From contig HG738138.1 of NCBI GenBank assembly GCA_000499405.2, forward strand, positions 13,207,208 through 13,271,207: a stretch of 64,000 bases of DNA, read 5' to 3'. A program made the translations under genes and the position numbers. Each line of letters opens with the position of its first letter. Within the stretch, counting starts at the first letter, position 1. Source of the stretch: Onchocerca volvulus. Taxonomy: Eukaryota; Nematoda; Chromadorea; Rhabditida; Onchocercidae. Below the pieces are notes generated by a model. It searched no databases. It worked only from the letters and a program-made list of their open reading frames with translations, and was not told where the DNA came from. Shown piece by piece: positions 42,533 through 55,382 of this stretch.

Positions 42533-45500
42533 TCAACAGGATATCGTACAATACCGGAAGAAGGGCCCTTTGCATTTAGCATTATCGATTGCCAAACAAT
42601 CGCGAGATTCAAATCCGATAATTTCATGGTTTTTACATGGATGTCCACTGGCAAATTCCTGAAATAATAATAATAGTAATAACAATAATAATAAAAGTAA
42701 TAGTGAAAAGTGTAAGGTATTGTATCAGATTGCAAAGACCCACAAACTTCAGGAGAATCTGTAATGCGAAATACCCGTTTGTCATAGTTCAAGTGTGCAT
42801 CCGGTTTTGCGATCCTTCGAACATTATTTCATGATAATACATGAAATAATACATACAATAAATGGGTCGCTTTAATTTTTGATTAATATTTATATTACTA
42901 TAAGTGAAGAAATTATGTATTATATGTAATAAATGACTTAATGCACAAATATACCTTATCAATAATATATTACATATATCGCATGCTAACAGCACGCACG
43001 TACATAAGCAACAGAGAACTTGATGCAACGAATCAGATGCAAAGATAATTTTCTCGAAAATAATTGATCTCAAAGAGCGTCTTCTGGATATTAAAAAAGA
43101 TTAGAAAATTTTTCATTGAGATAATTCGCGAATCATATGTTTAAATTTCATCCTCAAAACTTGCCCCCTCTCTAAAAAATGCCTACCTATATGAATCATT
43201 TATCTAGGAGGTACATACACAACAAACTGAATTGTGGAAATATATTGATTTAATATTACATGCATGCCAAGTATAGGCAGTTTATTCAATTCATTGGGAA
43301 AAGTAAACATCTTTTTCTTTTTTAATGTGTTAGAATGTAAATTTTAGGCTTTCTCTTTTATCCCATTAGATTGATCAAATTTCAAAGATACTCGAACGGT
43401 GAATAGAAAAGAAGCAGAAAAGAAAAGATGCAATTTTCAAGATGCTATTCCAAAAAATTGGGAGTCTAACATAGCAAAATTTCAACCGAATTTCAGATCT
43501 GTAAAGATTAGTCGTCTGTTCAGAAGTGAATCACCGCAACTTTAGATCTTCAGAAAAAGGGACTGTTTCATTTAGCGGAAGTTTATCTGTACAGTCCTAG
43601 GAATCCGTTAATAACTATTACTAAAATTCTGAATAATTGCTAGTTATGTTTCTCTGAATATTATTGACTGTGAAAAGTGTTATTAATCATTGACGTCCAA
43701 AATATCGGTGTTAGATTATTGCGCTTAGAAGGCAATCTTCAAAATTGAGCTCGGTGTTTTCATAACTTGTTTTCTAAGTTCTCAAAATGGATTTAAAAAC
43801 TAAATTCTAGAAATCATTGAGAAACAGGTGCGAAACATTTCCGGACAAAAGATATCGAAGAATTCAGAAAGTCAAAATAAACTCAAAAATTTATTTTTTC
43901 TCATTAGTAGGTCTATTTGATGGCATTGTGTTCACCGCAATGCTTAATGTTAATACAGTCAAAGATAGTGCGTAAAGGAGAAAAATGATGAAAATATTCA
44001 CCTGGCAAATGCCTCGCCAAGGTGACCAAATCTTTTCGTTCGTTTTTTCCGTGGATTCGTTTTCAGAATGTGGTTGCTGTGACTGAGAAGAAATGTCATC
44101 TAATATACCGGTCACAAGATCTGTTTTATTCGGTAGATTTGATTTTTCAGGTGGTACTGACATCACTGGTACACTGTCATTTGCTTTTTGCAGTCCATCA
44201 CCATCTAGAACTGCTACTGTATATATGTTTTGATTAAATTTATTTATTTTATCTATTTAATAGTTCACATTTCATTGAAATTTTACTGCAACTTGCCTCA
44301 TATGAAACAAGTAAACTTAATTTCACTCATATATTTGCAAAAGACAGTAAGGAAATGTACCTTTGAATTCAGGCTCCACTTTTCGTATTGTTTTGGGACA
44401 TTTCTTCACTTCCATCAGTGCTCCGACACATTTTTGTAGATTGTAGCATTTTCTTCTTCTGATTCTTTTTTCACCAAGCCTTCTACATGGTGACCAATTG
44501 CTCCATTCTGAGAAATGATTTTCCTGAAAGCAAATTAGTTCAAAAAATTTTTCCGAGTTTTCTTGGACTAGAGGTATTTAAACCTGAACACTTCAGAGAA
44601 TATGAATTTTTACATTCTGTAAAAGTTTCAAAATTCTCTATAGCTCAGACACTAGAAAAATGACACTTTGGTTTGAAAGAAATTATCGGAATTTGGAGAC
44701 GAAGAAACACCAGACGAAAAGCATTCAATTCGAGATCAAACAGGATGAATTCGCTTGTTTAAACTATCTCAGACAAGTTATGCCGAAAAGCCCGAAGCGA
44801 ATAAAATGAATCAAACGCACATCTTTGAATTTATTCAATGTTATGATGTTCAGTCGTTTAATGGGTTTCTGTGCTTTAATTCCTTCCTGAACTACTATTA
44901 CTGAATTCGCTCGCTCTGTCTGTTGATTTTCAACCTGGTGTGGTGACGGACTAATCTGAAAGTTAGGAAGGTTCTGTACTTTGATTAGAATTTATGTCCG
45001 GATAAGTAATTCATTAAAATTATTATCCACTGTGGCAAATGGCTATAATAAAGAGAAATTATAACCTCTAGTAATTTTTTTGACTTGTAAAACAAAGTTA
45101 AACAAATAATTCAGTTGCAAAGTTGCAACTGAATAACCATGAAATAATAAGAAATGAAAACCAGCGAAAAAGAAAAAAAAAAGACCTCCAAAGATGAATT
45201 TTTCCCGACATGATTTTCTTCATTTTCTTCTGGTGTGAATTCCCTCTTCATTTGCTGAAACATCATCGTTTTAAATTCTGAGATGATTTTTAAAGAGGAA
45301 CAAATTCATCCAGATCAGCATTATTACTGTTGTAATTGCCGGGATTCCTGCCTCCATGGGTAATGAGACTCAGAAATTTAAAGAAAATCATGGATCTATT
45401 TCCAAGCTTAAAAGTTGTCAAATATTAAAATTGGTGATAGATTTCATATTTAATGTCCTATGTGTATTACGTTAAATTGATGCGATCGTATGATATCAAG

Positions 45501-48356
45501 CATTCAGATGCGGAAACATAATAGTAGTGATAGTTTATAAAAGGTTGCCAATAACTGGAAATTGACCTGTAACTTTGTTTGTTTCAGTGATTTGAGATGT
45601 TCTCTAAAGTTCGCAGTATCACTTTCAGTTTTCACTCTTTTCAAATTACGCTCTAGGATTTTCGACATTTCCTTAATGGTGCTTGCTTCTGTTGCTTCCT
45701 CGGATGAAGCAAATTTTCCGGAATCTATCTCGAATGAATTGTCACTTTTTTCTTTATCATTATGAATGCGATCATTCAAGTAGTTCCGTTGTTTCAGCGT
45801 ATTTTCTTCTATGGATGAATTGACAGCAGTAATGTCATCCGTATCTGGTATTTCCCTGCCTTCTTTCTTTCCTTTGTTGTTGTTGCTGTTATCTTCGCTG
45901 ATAATTGTCGTCGAGCGTATTGTTTCGGCTTCACCTTTAACATTTTCTATGTTTTCATCTGCTATAAGCGATGGTTCAGCTAAAAAGAGAAGCGAAGAAG
46001 TTTATATAATAACGTTTAACAGGAAGATTTGGCAAGGAAGCACAGTGATGTGCAATGCTTCAAAATACATCCTTCGATTACTTAGCCTAATAGATCAATT
46101 TCTTCGTATTTAAATTGAAATTGTTACTGAAAACCGTATGCACTTATACAATCTCAAAAGACATATTGTTTAACCTGTTATTGCTGTTGCTCTTGCTGCT
46201 GACTTTTCCAGCTGTTTTTGTCGTGCTAGTATTGTTGGACAACCATTTTGTATATAAATAACCTTGTCACTTTCTTCTCGGGCAAATGATGCTGGTTGTG
46301 TCATGGCTGATTCGGTATTCGTTATGCATTCACCTTCCGTGTAGAAATACATCGCGGACTGAAACGTAGTCCAAGTGTAAGAGGATATACTAGATTATAA
46401 GAGATATATAGTATCATCTTAGTGTATAAGTTATTTGACTTAAACATTGATCGTAATCAATCATTTAGTTTATTTTTTCAAAAAAACATTTTTCTTTGTT
46501 CGAGAATATTACATTCAGAGTTTCAATATCTGTTGAGGATGTCCAATTTCTGAACGACATACTCTGCATTGAAAATATTCGGTGAGGCACTGCTCGATAC
46601 ATTCGTCAATAGATCTTGCCAGTGAAACATTTCTTGCGTAACCAATGATGACTGATTGGTGTACCTTCAGGAATCGACTGTCTGCACATTCAATCGGTGC
46701 ATCTTCTGCAATTTATTTTTATCAGCGTAATTTTTGTTTTCATTTCCATTCCGCCTGATATACATCATCGCATTATTGTTGAACCTAACGGTGCCAAATG
46801 CCCTTTAATTCAGTATAAACGAAAAAGAGATGGGTTTTGCTGGATCAATTCATTTTTGCAAATTTTTCTAACAGTTTTGATTTCAAATGATTGAGATATT
46901 TATTGTTAGTTACTGAATTCAGTCTTCTTTATAGAGTATAATAACCTAAATTCCACTTTTAAATACTATGCACTGTTGAATGAAAATAAAGTTATTAGCC
47001 GGAAAACGCATATTTTGCAATGCAAATGGTGCAATAAATAATTCCTGAACACAGTTTCAAAGTGTCTTACTTTCTAAACTTTGAAACTAGTCGAAAAAAT
47101 TGTCGCATATTTCGGTTAATATTCATTACTGACTAATTTGCAATCAAAACATCCCCACATTTCTAATTTTTTTAAAGTTTCCAAATAAACAGTAAAATTT
47201 ACTAAATAAAGTTCTGCAAACTTTGCTTAGCATAAATAATTTTGCAGAATGAGAAAAATTGAATGTTGTTAAAAAATGAAGTGAAGAAATGAAATTGATT
47301 GATCACTTAGGCAAAATTTCTCGAAAAGCCGTTTTCCTGGGGCAACCTCTGTTTTCAAGTCACCTTCCGGATAGCTTTTAGATCGGAAAACTGTGCATAC
47401 AAAAACTGCATGGTCATAAACTACTGATGCACACAATATTGTTCGCCCATTGCTATCCTGAAAAAAGCATCTATGAATCTCTTAGATAATTTTTTGTTTA
47501 TAATACTTGAAAAAGAATTTAGTATGACGCGTATTCTTAGTATTATTATAAAATTCATTAAAATAATATTTTTGCAAAGTTTTGAAAAACAAATAAGATA
47601 TTTGAATCGAATTAGACCAAATTTTTAATGAATTATAGTAATGAGAAACGAAGCAAAATCCGGTGAAAGAATGAATAAAATCAAGTAAAAGATAAATCTG
47701 AATTCTTTACAATTTCGTAATTTTGGATGACTTACTCTGTTACTACTGCACATCTTTAAACAAACTTCCTCCGTAACATCTTCGTAGACTAAGGAACTGC
47801 TCGAGACAAGGCATGTATTGTCGGATACAGTAAAAGCAGTCAAACGATTTTCACAAAGTGCTAAATATATGGTCAATTAATTTTATAAACGTTCACTATT
47901 TCATTACAAGCCATGAATGAAAATGTTTTTTTAAAACAATTTGCAGAGAATTTAAATGAAGGAAGCAATTTAAGAAGATAAGCCAATTGTTCCTGTGCAT
48001 CATGATTTTGTTTTTAACTGCATGAATTTTGAAAATATTTTCAGTATATCTGGTATATATGTAAAAATTTGAAATTTATAGAACTAATTGTACCTTAGTG
48101 AGTGAGAGGAAACATAAAAAAGAGTAAGAGGTAACAAGGCGCTGCTATTATTTCGTGGTATAACTCAAAATGGGTTGAAATATGAGATCCCGTTTTGAAG
48201 ATTAAATTTAAAAAACTGTATGATTTCACCTTCAATAGGAAACGAAGAACCTTCTTGTACGTTTTCTGAATCTTTAGTCGTTTTAGCGGCATTAATTGAA
48301 ATGAATGAAAAGAAAATGACAAGGGAAATGGAATTCAACACGTGCAAACACTGCAT
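42533..48356 (-). CDS. Secreted PAN and thrombospondin type-1 domain protein
   Basis: Eleven exons join in phase: 48356-48230, 47860-47736, 47457-47307, 46705-46563, 46358-46175, 45979-45567, 45254-45186, 44955-44821, 44523-44361, 44216-44002 and 42658-42533, giving 616 residues. Residues 1-22 form a signal peptide. Two PAN/apple-like Cys modules follow (about 45-134 and 137-222, for example CENRLTAF, CLKMCSSN, CADSRFLKV, CIEQCL). Residues 230-450 are a polar, Ser/Glu/Asn-rich linker likely to be disordered. A TSP1 module starts FSEWSNWSPC (about 453), and a second begins WSPWRGIC (about 565) and finishes in the last exon (CKGPFFRYC). The protein is probably extracellular. I do not recognise a named orthologue. 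The last exon is supported by phase and cysteine content but lies beyond a 1.3 kb intron. Confidence 0.8.
42823..42850. repeat. 11-base perfect inverted repeat
   Basis: ATTATTTCATG (42823-42833) and CATGAAATAAT (42840-42850) flank a 6-base loop. It lies in the last intron of the PAN/TSP1 gene. In AT-rich DNA such a hairpin may be chance. Confidence 0.75.
45109..45134. repeat. 12-base perfect inverted repeat with 2-base loop
   Basis: ATTCAGTTGCAA (45109-45120) and TTGCAACTGAAT (45123-45134) are perfect reverse complements. It lies in an intron of the PAN/TSP1 gene. Confidence 0.8.
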
Positions 48357-49142
48357 CAACAGAAAGCTGAAAAGACTTGGATACGGAAGAAATCCTTGAC
48401 GTGAAAGATTAAAGAGCCTGGAAGGTTATGCTACTGTTTGATGTGCACACAAACAGAAGTAGAAACAAAACAAGTGATAAGAGGTTGTGGAGAAGAGATT
48501 AAATGATAATGGGCAAAGCCTTAAACAGAGACCGTAGAATGTGCATTCCACTTCTACCACTCCTACAGCATTTAATGTTTTGGGTCATCACCTAAATTTC
48601 TGCGACAAAATTTTGAATCAAACTGATTTTGAGATGAATTGAAATAACAACAACGGTCGCCATCTCCGGCAATCTTCCCATTACTTTTCTACATTCCACT
48701 TTTCGGGTGTACGTGATCCGGACTATCGCTACAGCTGCCATTACAACTCCGATTGCCAATTATCATAATTTTACTTGCTTCTTCCCCACTCATCTTGTAT
48801 TTCGTTATTGCGGAAGCAGAAACCACACCCGAAAATATATTACAACGTCAATGAATCCCAATTCCGTCACCCGCACAAATTCACTCGAGAAACTATTATC
48901 GTATATGCTTATACTTGTCCATGTATTTTTCGGAAATTGTTAATTTTTCCAAATATTTTTCGTCATTCATCCTCAAAAATGTCAAAGCAGAGATAAAGAA
49001 TAATATTCAGGATTTTGGATGAATAAATTGTTCACAAGCTAAGACAGAGTTAATGCATATTAAAAAAAAAAAAAAACGCGGAAAAAAAGTGATCCAAAAA
49101 CTCTGAACTTCAATCGGGATCTAGATTTGAAGGATCACTATA
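48357..49142. other. Intergenic region, no gene recognised
   Basis: Upstream region of the minus-strand PAN/TSP1 gene. Short frames occur here, but none has a recognisable domain. A poly-A run lies near 49061-49074. Confidence 0.5.
48367..48372 (-). other. Candidate 3' splice (spliced-leader) acceptor of the PAN/TSP1 gene
   Basis: TTTCAG on the minus strand ends 10 bases before the ATG at 48356. This supports that ATG over any upstream alternative start. Confidence 0.5.
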
Positions 49143-51429
49143 GTGCCGCTAATCGCAGTGACTATTATTTCTTTATCACCACTGTTAGCATTGTTGCTGT
49201 CAAAGCTTTCAAACAACCAAAATTCGACGTTGTTACCTAGTTTATTATATAATATGACAAATATTGTGTTACCAGTCAAAGTATCCGGAGATTTTATGAA
49301 AGAACGGTGTAATCAGTGGATGATATATTTTGATAGATATAAATCAACCATTCAAAATTTTTCCCTTAGTGATTCAAAATTTCTGATCAAGTTAATATGA
49401 AACAGGCAATATGTATCATTTTCTGAAAATACTGCCTGTGAAGCAGCGTCCGCTCGTAAAAAAAGAGTGATAGTAGCGGTTAATCTGCAAAATTTGGTAT
49501 TTATGGATTATAGAAGCCTGTTTTGTAGAACACTGCCAAATATCCGGCAAGCGTGCAAAAACTCTAATTTATGCATGAATTTTACTGAACTATGAAATTC
49601 AAAAACAGTTATTACTGAATTAACAAATTCTAATGATGTTATCATTCCTATCAATGACACTATCAATCAGTGCAATATTACGAACCAATACTAATGGATT
49701 GAAATCGAAAACATACCCGGACCTACGCTCGAATTTTTCAATGTCCCATATAGTCTGGATCTGCACTTTGTGATCCGGATCATATCCATACTAATTAATG
49801 GTGACTAAATATCAGCAAAAACATTTGTTTACAGAATGATCATTTGTTTTCTGTCTAAATCTAGTTGGTTGTTTTAATCCCTCCATATTTTTGGAAAGTT
49901 TCATGTACTATTCCATGGAATTTTCAATGGCCATTACAAATTTAGTTGTTCATTGTTTCAACGTCTCAAAAAGGTTGACCATTTCTACAGTAAAAATGTA
50001 CTAGAAAGATGCTTCAAAACATACTAAACTGTCAAAAATGTGTTATTTTGCGAAACGTATTCAAACTTAGGTAAACCAGACAACAATGACTAAGTTATCG
50101 AAATTTCGTATTAAACGATTTTACAATCCGAATTTACATTTTTACTATTAGATTTGGAATTTCAAAGAAGACAAAAGTGCTAAAAAATCGAATAATCAAT
50201 TTAGACAAACTCTGATGGCGAAAGTGTCAAAAAATTTGACTTAGAATTAGAATTCTGCAGCAATTTTATCGTTGTCCTAAATGTGGAGCACTTTTTTCGC
50301 TTTTTCTTTTTTTTTTTTTTTAAAAAAAAAGAATCTTGTTAAAAAGAGGGGCAAACCGACAGAAAAAAAAAATAATTTGAAAGTTTTGAAAAAAAAAAGA
50401 GGAATTTATTAATAGACTGGACAAAACTTGAGCCGTCCGATGACTTTCTGAGCAATAGATTCGGAAAATATAATGATCTATTCAATCCAAGGCATTATAT
50501 AAAAAATCTGAACGATGTTATTACCGAATTGGTGCAAAAAATTATTGGTTACCTCAATGTGAGTTTAATTCTGCACATTTAAAATTTGTATTGGTTATCT
50601 GAAATTGAAAAAATCTTGAAATATTATCAAATGATAGGTTTATATTTTTCTGTAGATCGAGTCTAACAATAGATTGACCGCGCTCATTTGATAGAATTAT
50701 TCGGAAAAATCTAATTACTTATATCACAAAGAATTATTGAAATAGACGATTCTGAGTTATGCAAAAAGCTCTTGCGCAATCAGCGGAATATGCAGCGTAT
50801 TATTGACCTCATATCACTTTTTTTCTGCATTAATTTCTTACTTGTCATATGTCAGATGAACTAATTGAATATCGTTTGCCTTTGTTCTTTTGCGCTTCCG
50901 AACCGTTTGTTGCAATATTAGAGGCGGCTGATGGCATAAACAGTGATTACCGAAGTCTGAAAACGAAGGCTTCATCGGAATCCATAGAATCTGCTTAGCT
51001 TCCGTCCTCACACGGTGCACATCCATTCAGACAGCATGATGATCGTAACACAAGATACTTGAATTTTCATTCGTAAAAAGTAAATAAATTCATTCAACGA
51101 GAAGAAATGAATGGTTCGGGAAGAGTTAAAATTTAAAAAATTCCCACATTTAAACTATCTTTTTTCTCTGTACTTTCAGTAAAAATCTGAATTTATTATC
51201 CGATGAAACAGAAAGTTCAATAAATTTTGAAGGAATCAAACAAGTCTGGAAAATCTATCGCAAACGGATTTATGTTGCCACTTCCACTGGCCTATTTCTA
51301 GCGGTATGCGCTTTTATGTTATTACTCTTCAACTACTTGCAACTACATGAACAAGAAATCTGTGGAAATGTCGGAAGGGACAACGCAGCAACAAACGATG
51401 ATTTTAACATCAAAGATGGAATTTCTTAG
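49143..51429 (+). pseudogene. Unrecognised decaying coding trace, possible membrane glycoprotein
   Basis: One plus-strand frame stays coding-like from 49143 to 50862 but is cut by stops at 49398, 49593, 49692, 49806, 49875, 50025, 50091 and 50112, with a less convincing stretch to 50375. It is then open at 50376-50580 and 50715-50862. The pieces contain regularly placed cysteines and N-glycosylation motifs, and the last ends in a hydrophobic segment like a membrane anchor. A shifted frame continues from 50849 to 50998. A further open piece, 51180-51429, begins right after TTTCAG and holds a second membrane-like segment. The order (ectodomain, anchor, short tail) suggests a type I membrane glycoprotein. 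An old viral-type envelope gene is one possibility, but no diagnostic motif was found. Alternatively the last pieces are exons of an unknown host gene. Confidence 0.4.
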
Positions 51430-53004
51430 CATTTTGAGGACATATTTAAATTTTTTGAACAGAGAGCGGCAAATTTCGGATAATGACTTATAAATCACAT
51501 GAATATTCATTCTTTGGTAGTAGAAATGCAATTAATTAAATTATATTAGTTATAAAAAAGCTAAGCAAAAAAATAAATGCATTCACTTCGCATAATTGAA
51601 AATATTTCCTTTAGCATCAGTTCTTTTTTTTTGAAAAAAAAAAAAATGTCACACTGTGCAAAAAATGGCATACTGTAGCCACAGAGGCATAATGAGAAGC
51701 GAAACAAGACAAGTCCTCGATGAAATTCCCACATTTCATAATGACGTTAAGAATGAGAACTGGTGAGGGATGTTTTTAAGCGGATGAATTCAAGAAAGAT
51801 CTTCAGCTTCATACTTGTTTCCTAGTTATCTGGAAGAGGGGTATCTGAATATTTTTAATCTTGGCAGTTATCTGTGGGAGGTGATGAACAGTAGAAGGGT
51901 CGAGGAAGTTTCATGAGTATCGGTAACCACGTTATAAGAAATCGCTCACTAGCCATCATAAGAAATAAACTTCAACTTTTATCAATTCCATAGCAATATT
52001 TGCGTGGAAAGGGAACTGCAAAAAATCTATCCAGGAACCGAGTTTATGAGAACAATTATTAGTTGTATAACAATGAGCTCAGTCATCAAACTAGATATTC
52101 TTCCTTCACATCTATGACAGTCTGGCTGAAGAATAATGGTGCTCTGTTAGAAAGGAAAAGAGAAACTCAAACTTCCTCCTCTTTTCTTTATCGTTATATA
52201 TATATATTTGATATTAAGTCATATTTAGAAACTTATATAAATGCAGTACAGATAAAGCGCATCAAGAAAATTTATATACCGAACACGGCATGCATCATCA
52301 ATCTCTCTATTCCAGTGATAATTAAAAAAAAAAAAAAAAATGGCAGTAAATTTGACCCCTGCTAGAACTGAGTAATCTCAGTATTCCAGAAATTCCCATA
52401 TCACAATCTTCTTCCTCCTTAGAATTGTTTGTTGTAAGCCTCACTTTAAATAAACTGAGTTCCACCTATCAATTCTTCTGATGGAAAATCTGCACGAAGG
52501 TAAAACAATAAATGGTAAATGACTAATGCAGCACGTGAAAAATGAAGCAAAGTAAACACTACGTACAAGAACACTTGGAATTTTGAAGCTGCAGTTCAAA
52601 ATGCAACCTAATGGACGCACTCCATAATCTGATGTGCATTGCCATAAACAGATAACAAATCCACATCTCAATAACAGTTTTTCGCACTCCCCTTCTCCTC
52701 TTCACTTCTTTCCTATTTATTAAGCACACAATTAATCTATTTAGGACTTTAGTGCTACCTACACTTTACCTTATGCATCTTGGTAATATCGCCATCCTGC
52801 TGTTGTTATTATATCCAAAATTTCGAAAATTTTCGCGACAAATTCTGGCAAATCTCAAATTACATTAGATTTACTTACACAAAAGTCAAAGTTATACATA
52901 TCAGACCACAGAAAAGGAAATAATAGTTTACATATTATAATGATTACATATTATGGGGAAAGATTCATAAAGCTGAGCTGACACTACGATCAATGGTACA
53001 ATCA
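51430..53004. other. Intergenic region, no gene recognised
   Basis: AT-rich DNA with short homopolymers (for example poly-A near 52323-52340 and a short TA run near 52195-52208). Frames of 60-100 codons occur on both strands without recognisable domains or splice context. Confidence 0.5.
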
Positions 53005-53703
53005 TCATTTGACGGCAGCATTAAATACCTCGCCCAGCTGCTTACAAATATCGTCAGCATCCGCAATGGCACTAGTTTGAAACACGTAACACTGAATACT
53101 CTTATTTAATGGCTTCTGCACCAAAAAAACCACGCAAAAATGACCGAAACAATTTTCATATGAAACACACTGCACAATATGGAGCAATGCTATTCGATCC
53201 AGAACCATCCCATCGGATGCATCCGTCAACTGAAAAAGAAAAAACAAAAATAGAAAGAGATGGAAGGATCTGCAACATTGATCGGCAATAAGAATTAAAA
53301 AATGACAACTAGAAATCTCAGCATCATACGTACCGAATCTCGGGAGATACAGGGATTCGCAATAGTTTATACATAAAAAAGCTATAACATTGAGGAATCC
53401 TAAGTCACTTGTACTTTATATTTCAAACATTGGATGTAAGTTCCTGAATACAAACTTTGAATACCTTGAGACCATGTTCTGTAACATCAACAGATACAAG
53501 TCTACATCTCGACCAATCACTCGGTAATTTACCCCACTGTTGAGCACTTTCAATGCCATCGATCAACCGTTCTTCACTAGAACGTTGTTCAGCCGAACTT
53601 CTTCCAGGGCAACCAAAATCAGCACCCACCGATCTATCCAGAACACCAAGATAGTACAACTGTCGAGTGTAATCTTTGTGATGCTGCATTCTGGCCTGGA
53701 GGA
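53005..53703 (-). CDS. PTB/PID-domain protein resembling ICAP-1 (integrin beta-1 binding protein 1), 3' part
   Basis: Two exons, 53703-53456 and 53229-53005, join in phase and end at a TGA. They encode about 157 residues covering a phosphotyrosine-binding fold: YYLGVLDRSVG (first strand), LIDGIESAQQWGKLP, VTEHGLKVF, IALLHIVQCVSY, FGHFCVVFLV, CYVFQTS and a C-terminal helix DADDICKQLGEVFNAA. The order (YLG/YVG start, ID..AQQ.GKLP, HGLKV, C-terminal ICK.L...F) follows human ICAP-1, which binds integrin beta-1 tails and KRIT1. The first exon begins at an acceptor in phase 2; an in-frame ATG exists at 53689, but N-terminal exons probably lie between 53704 and 55382. Two donors, at 53465 and 53456, are possible; the second keeps VFK and fits PTB domains better. 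Confidence 0.72.
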
Positions 53704-55382
53704 CTGGAATACATAATATCCGGAATGGGAAAAATTACTCATTCTTTGTTAGCTAAATGAAATCAGTATCATCGAAGCCACTTGAACCTTTTTGCAAAAA
53801 AAGGAAGCTATTTCACACTCAAAATGTAATAGTACTTCATCAGCATAAATGTCGCGAATTCTGATATCGCGAAACTCCAACAAAATTCCAAACGAATAAA
53901 GAACTAAATACATTTCTCATTCAAATTGTAAAACTAAATTTCTAATTATAACTAATGTTTATAATAATGAATCACTCAACCAATTTTACATTCCTTAGAT
54001 TTATTTCTCATGTTTTTTCTTTTTTTTGTTTTCTGTGTATTTCTATTACACCAGAATTCCCTTTGTTATCAATCGCTAACCGTACTAAATTTGCATTTCT
54101 GTTCATATTCACATCTTAATCTTCCCATTTGACACCAGCTGCAATGCTTGAATAATCATGGTAATCCACTCCCACTTCCTAATGTTTATAAGCCCTATTG
54201 TATTGAATGAGATAGTATTTTATTGGAAAAAATAAAATCCTACAATTCGGTTGTCTGTTCAACTCAACTCATCTTAACTGTTACTCGAATTCAATTTAAC
54301 TCAGTCCAACTCAATACACCTCAATCAACTCCCCGCAAGCAACGCAAGGGGCAAATCAACCTTGGTCGAAATACTGGTTGTATTTGGATATCAACAGACA
54401 TCACCTTCAACAAAATTCACGACAATAAAATCCTTACTAACGATCTCGACAAATCCAGGATCCTCTGGGATCCCATAAATCAGCTTACAGTCAACTCTCT
54501 ATTAATCCCAAATCTGAAATCCTCTGTTTTTTAAAACAAAGTCTATTCGAAAGGCAATCAGAGTGATAATATGTATATTACGATGCAAAGCCATTGTGAA
54601 AGTACAGTGTAAAATAAATAAATCCATCAATTTAAAAATAATTTATTTCATAAATTAAAGAATCACATTAAAAGAATTGATCCAGTTTAAATGGTATCAC
54701 ATTACATACATTAAAAACACCACAATGGTACTATTACATAAAAAATACATTGTTTACGAACAATAGAGCAATGAAATGCATCGCATCAAAGTAAAGCGTG
54801 AAATACCTACTATTTATGCTATAGCTAAATAAAATCCACATAAATTTATGGGAGAAGATTGCAAGAAATTTCTAACTTTACAAGCTACATCCCTACTTTT
54901 GAAGCGAATTCAGTTTATTGCAAGTGATTTTACCATTTCATATGCTATTTATAAAAAACGTAATCAAAACAATGCAGAAACTGCAAGTCGAAATAATCTA
55001 TCAACATCAACTGTTACCAAAGAGTGATGATATAAAACCGGCCAAACATATATCATAATATAAACATAGAAATGATGAGTGGCTTAACAACAGAATGCTT
55101 CAGCAGCCTAACAAAACAAAGTGTTGTGAAATGCACTATTTGAGAATCATAAAAGAAAAGCTCTGATATTTCTTTTTAAATCGAACATTCCAAAAATACA
55201 CAAATGAAGGTTTTCCACAATTTGAAAAACAAAAGGAAATAAAAAAGAATGTTATTTCTTAACCAAATAAAACATAAATTGTAAAATTAAAAAAATGAGG
55301 CAGAGAAATAAGGAACAGAAATAAGGTCAAGAGAAATGCAAAAAAATTATCCGCATCTCAAAAGATTGGCATAAAAAAAATT
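53704..55382. other. Region upstream of the ICAP-1-like gene; N-terminal exons not located
   Basis: About 1.7 kb between two minus-strand genes. The N-terminal exons or promoter of the PTB-domain gene and the 3' untranslated region of gex-3 should lie here. A degenerate CAACTC-rich stretch occupies about 54256-54335. A plus-strand frame at 54223-54534 overlaps it and is probably chance. Confidence 0.45.

Noticed and set aside
43891..44001. Taking the hydrophobic read-through as the sole end of the PAN/TSP1 protein
   Set aside because: A good donor (GTGAAT after CAG) and an in-phase last exon completing the second TSP1 cysteine set make the spliced form more likely; the read-through is kept only as an alternative.
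54223..54534. Plus-strand 103-codon frame
   Set aside because: Overlaps a degenerate CAACTC-type repeat and lacks protein-like conservation features.
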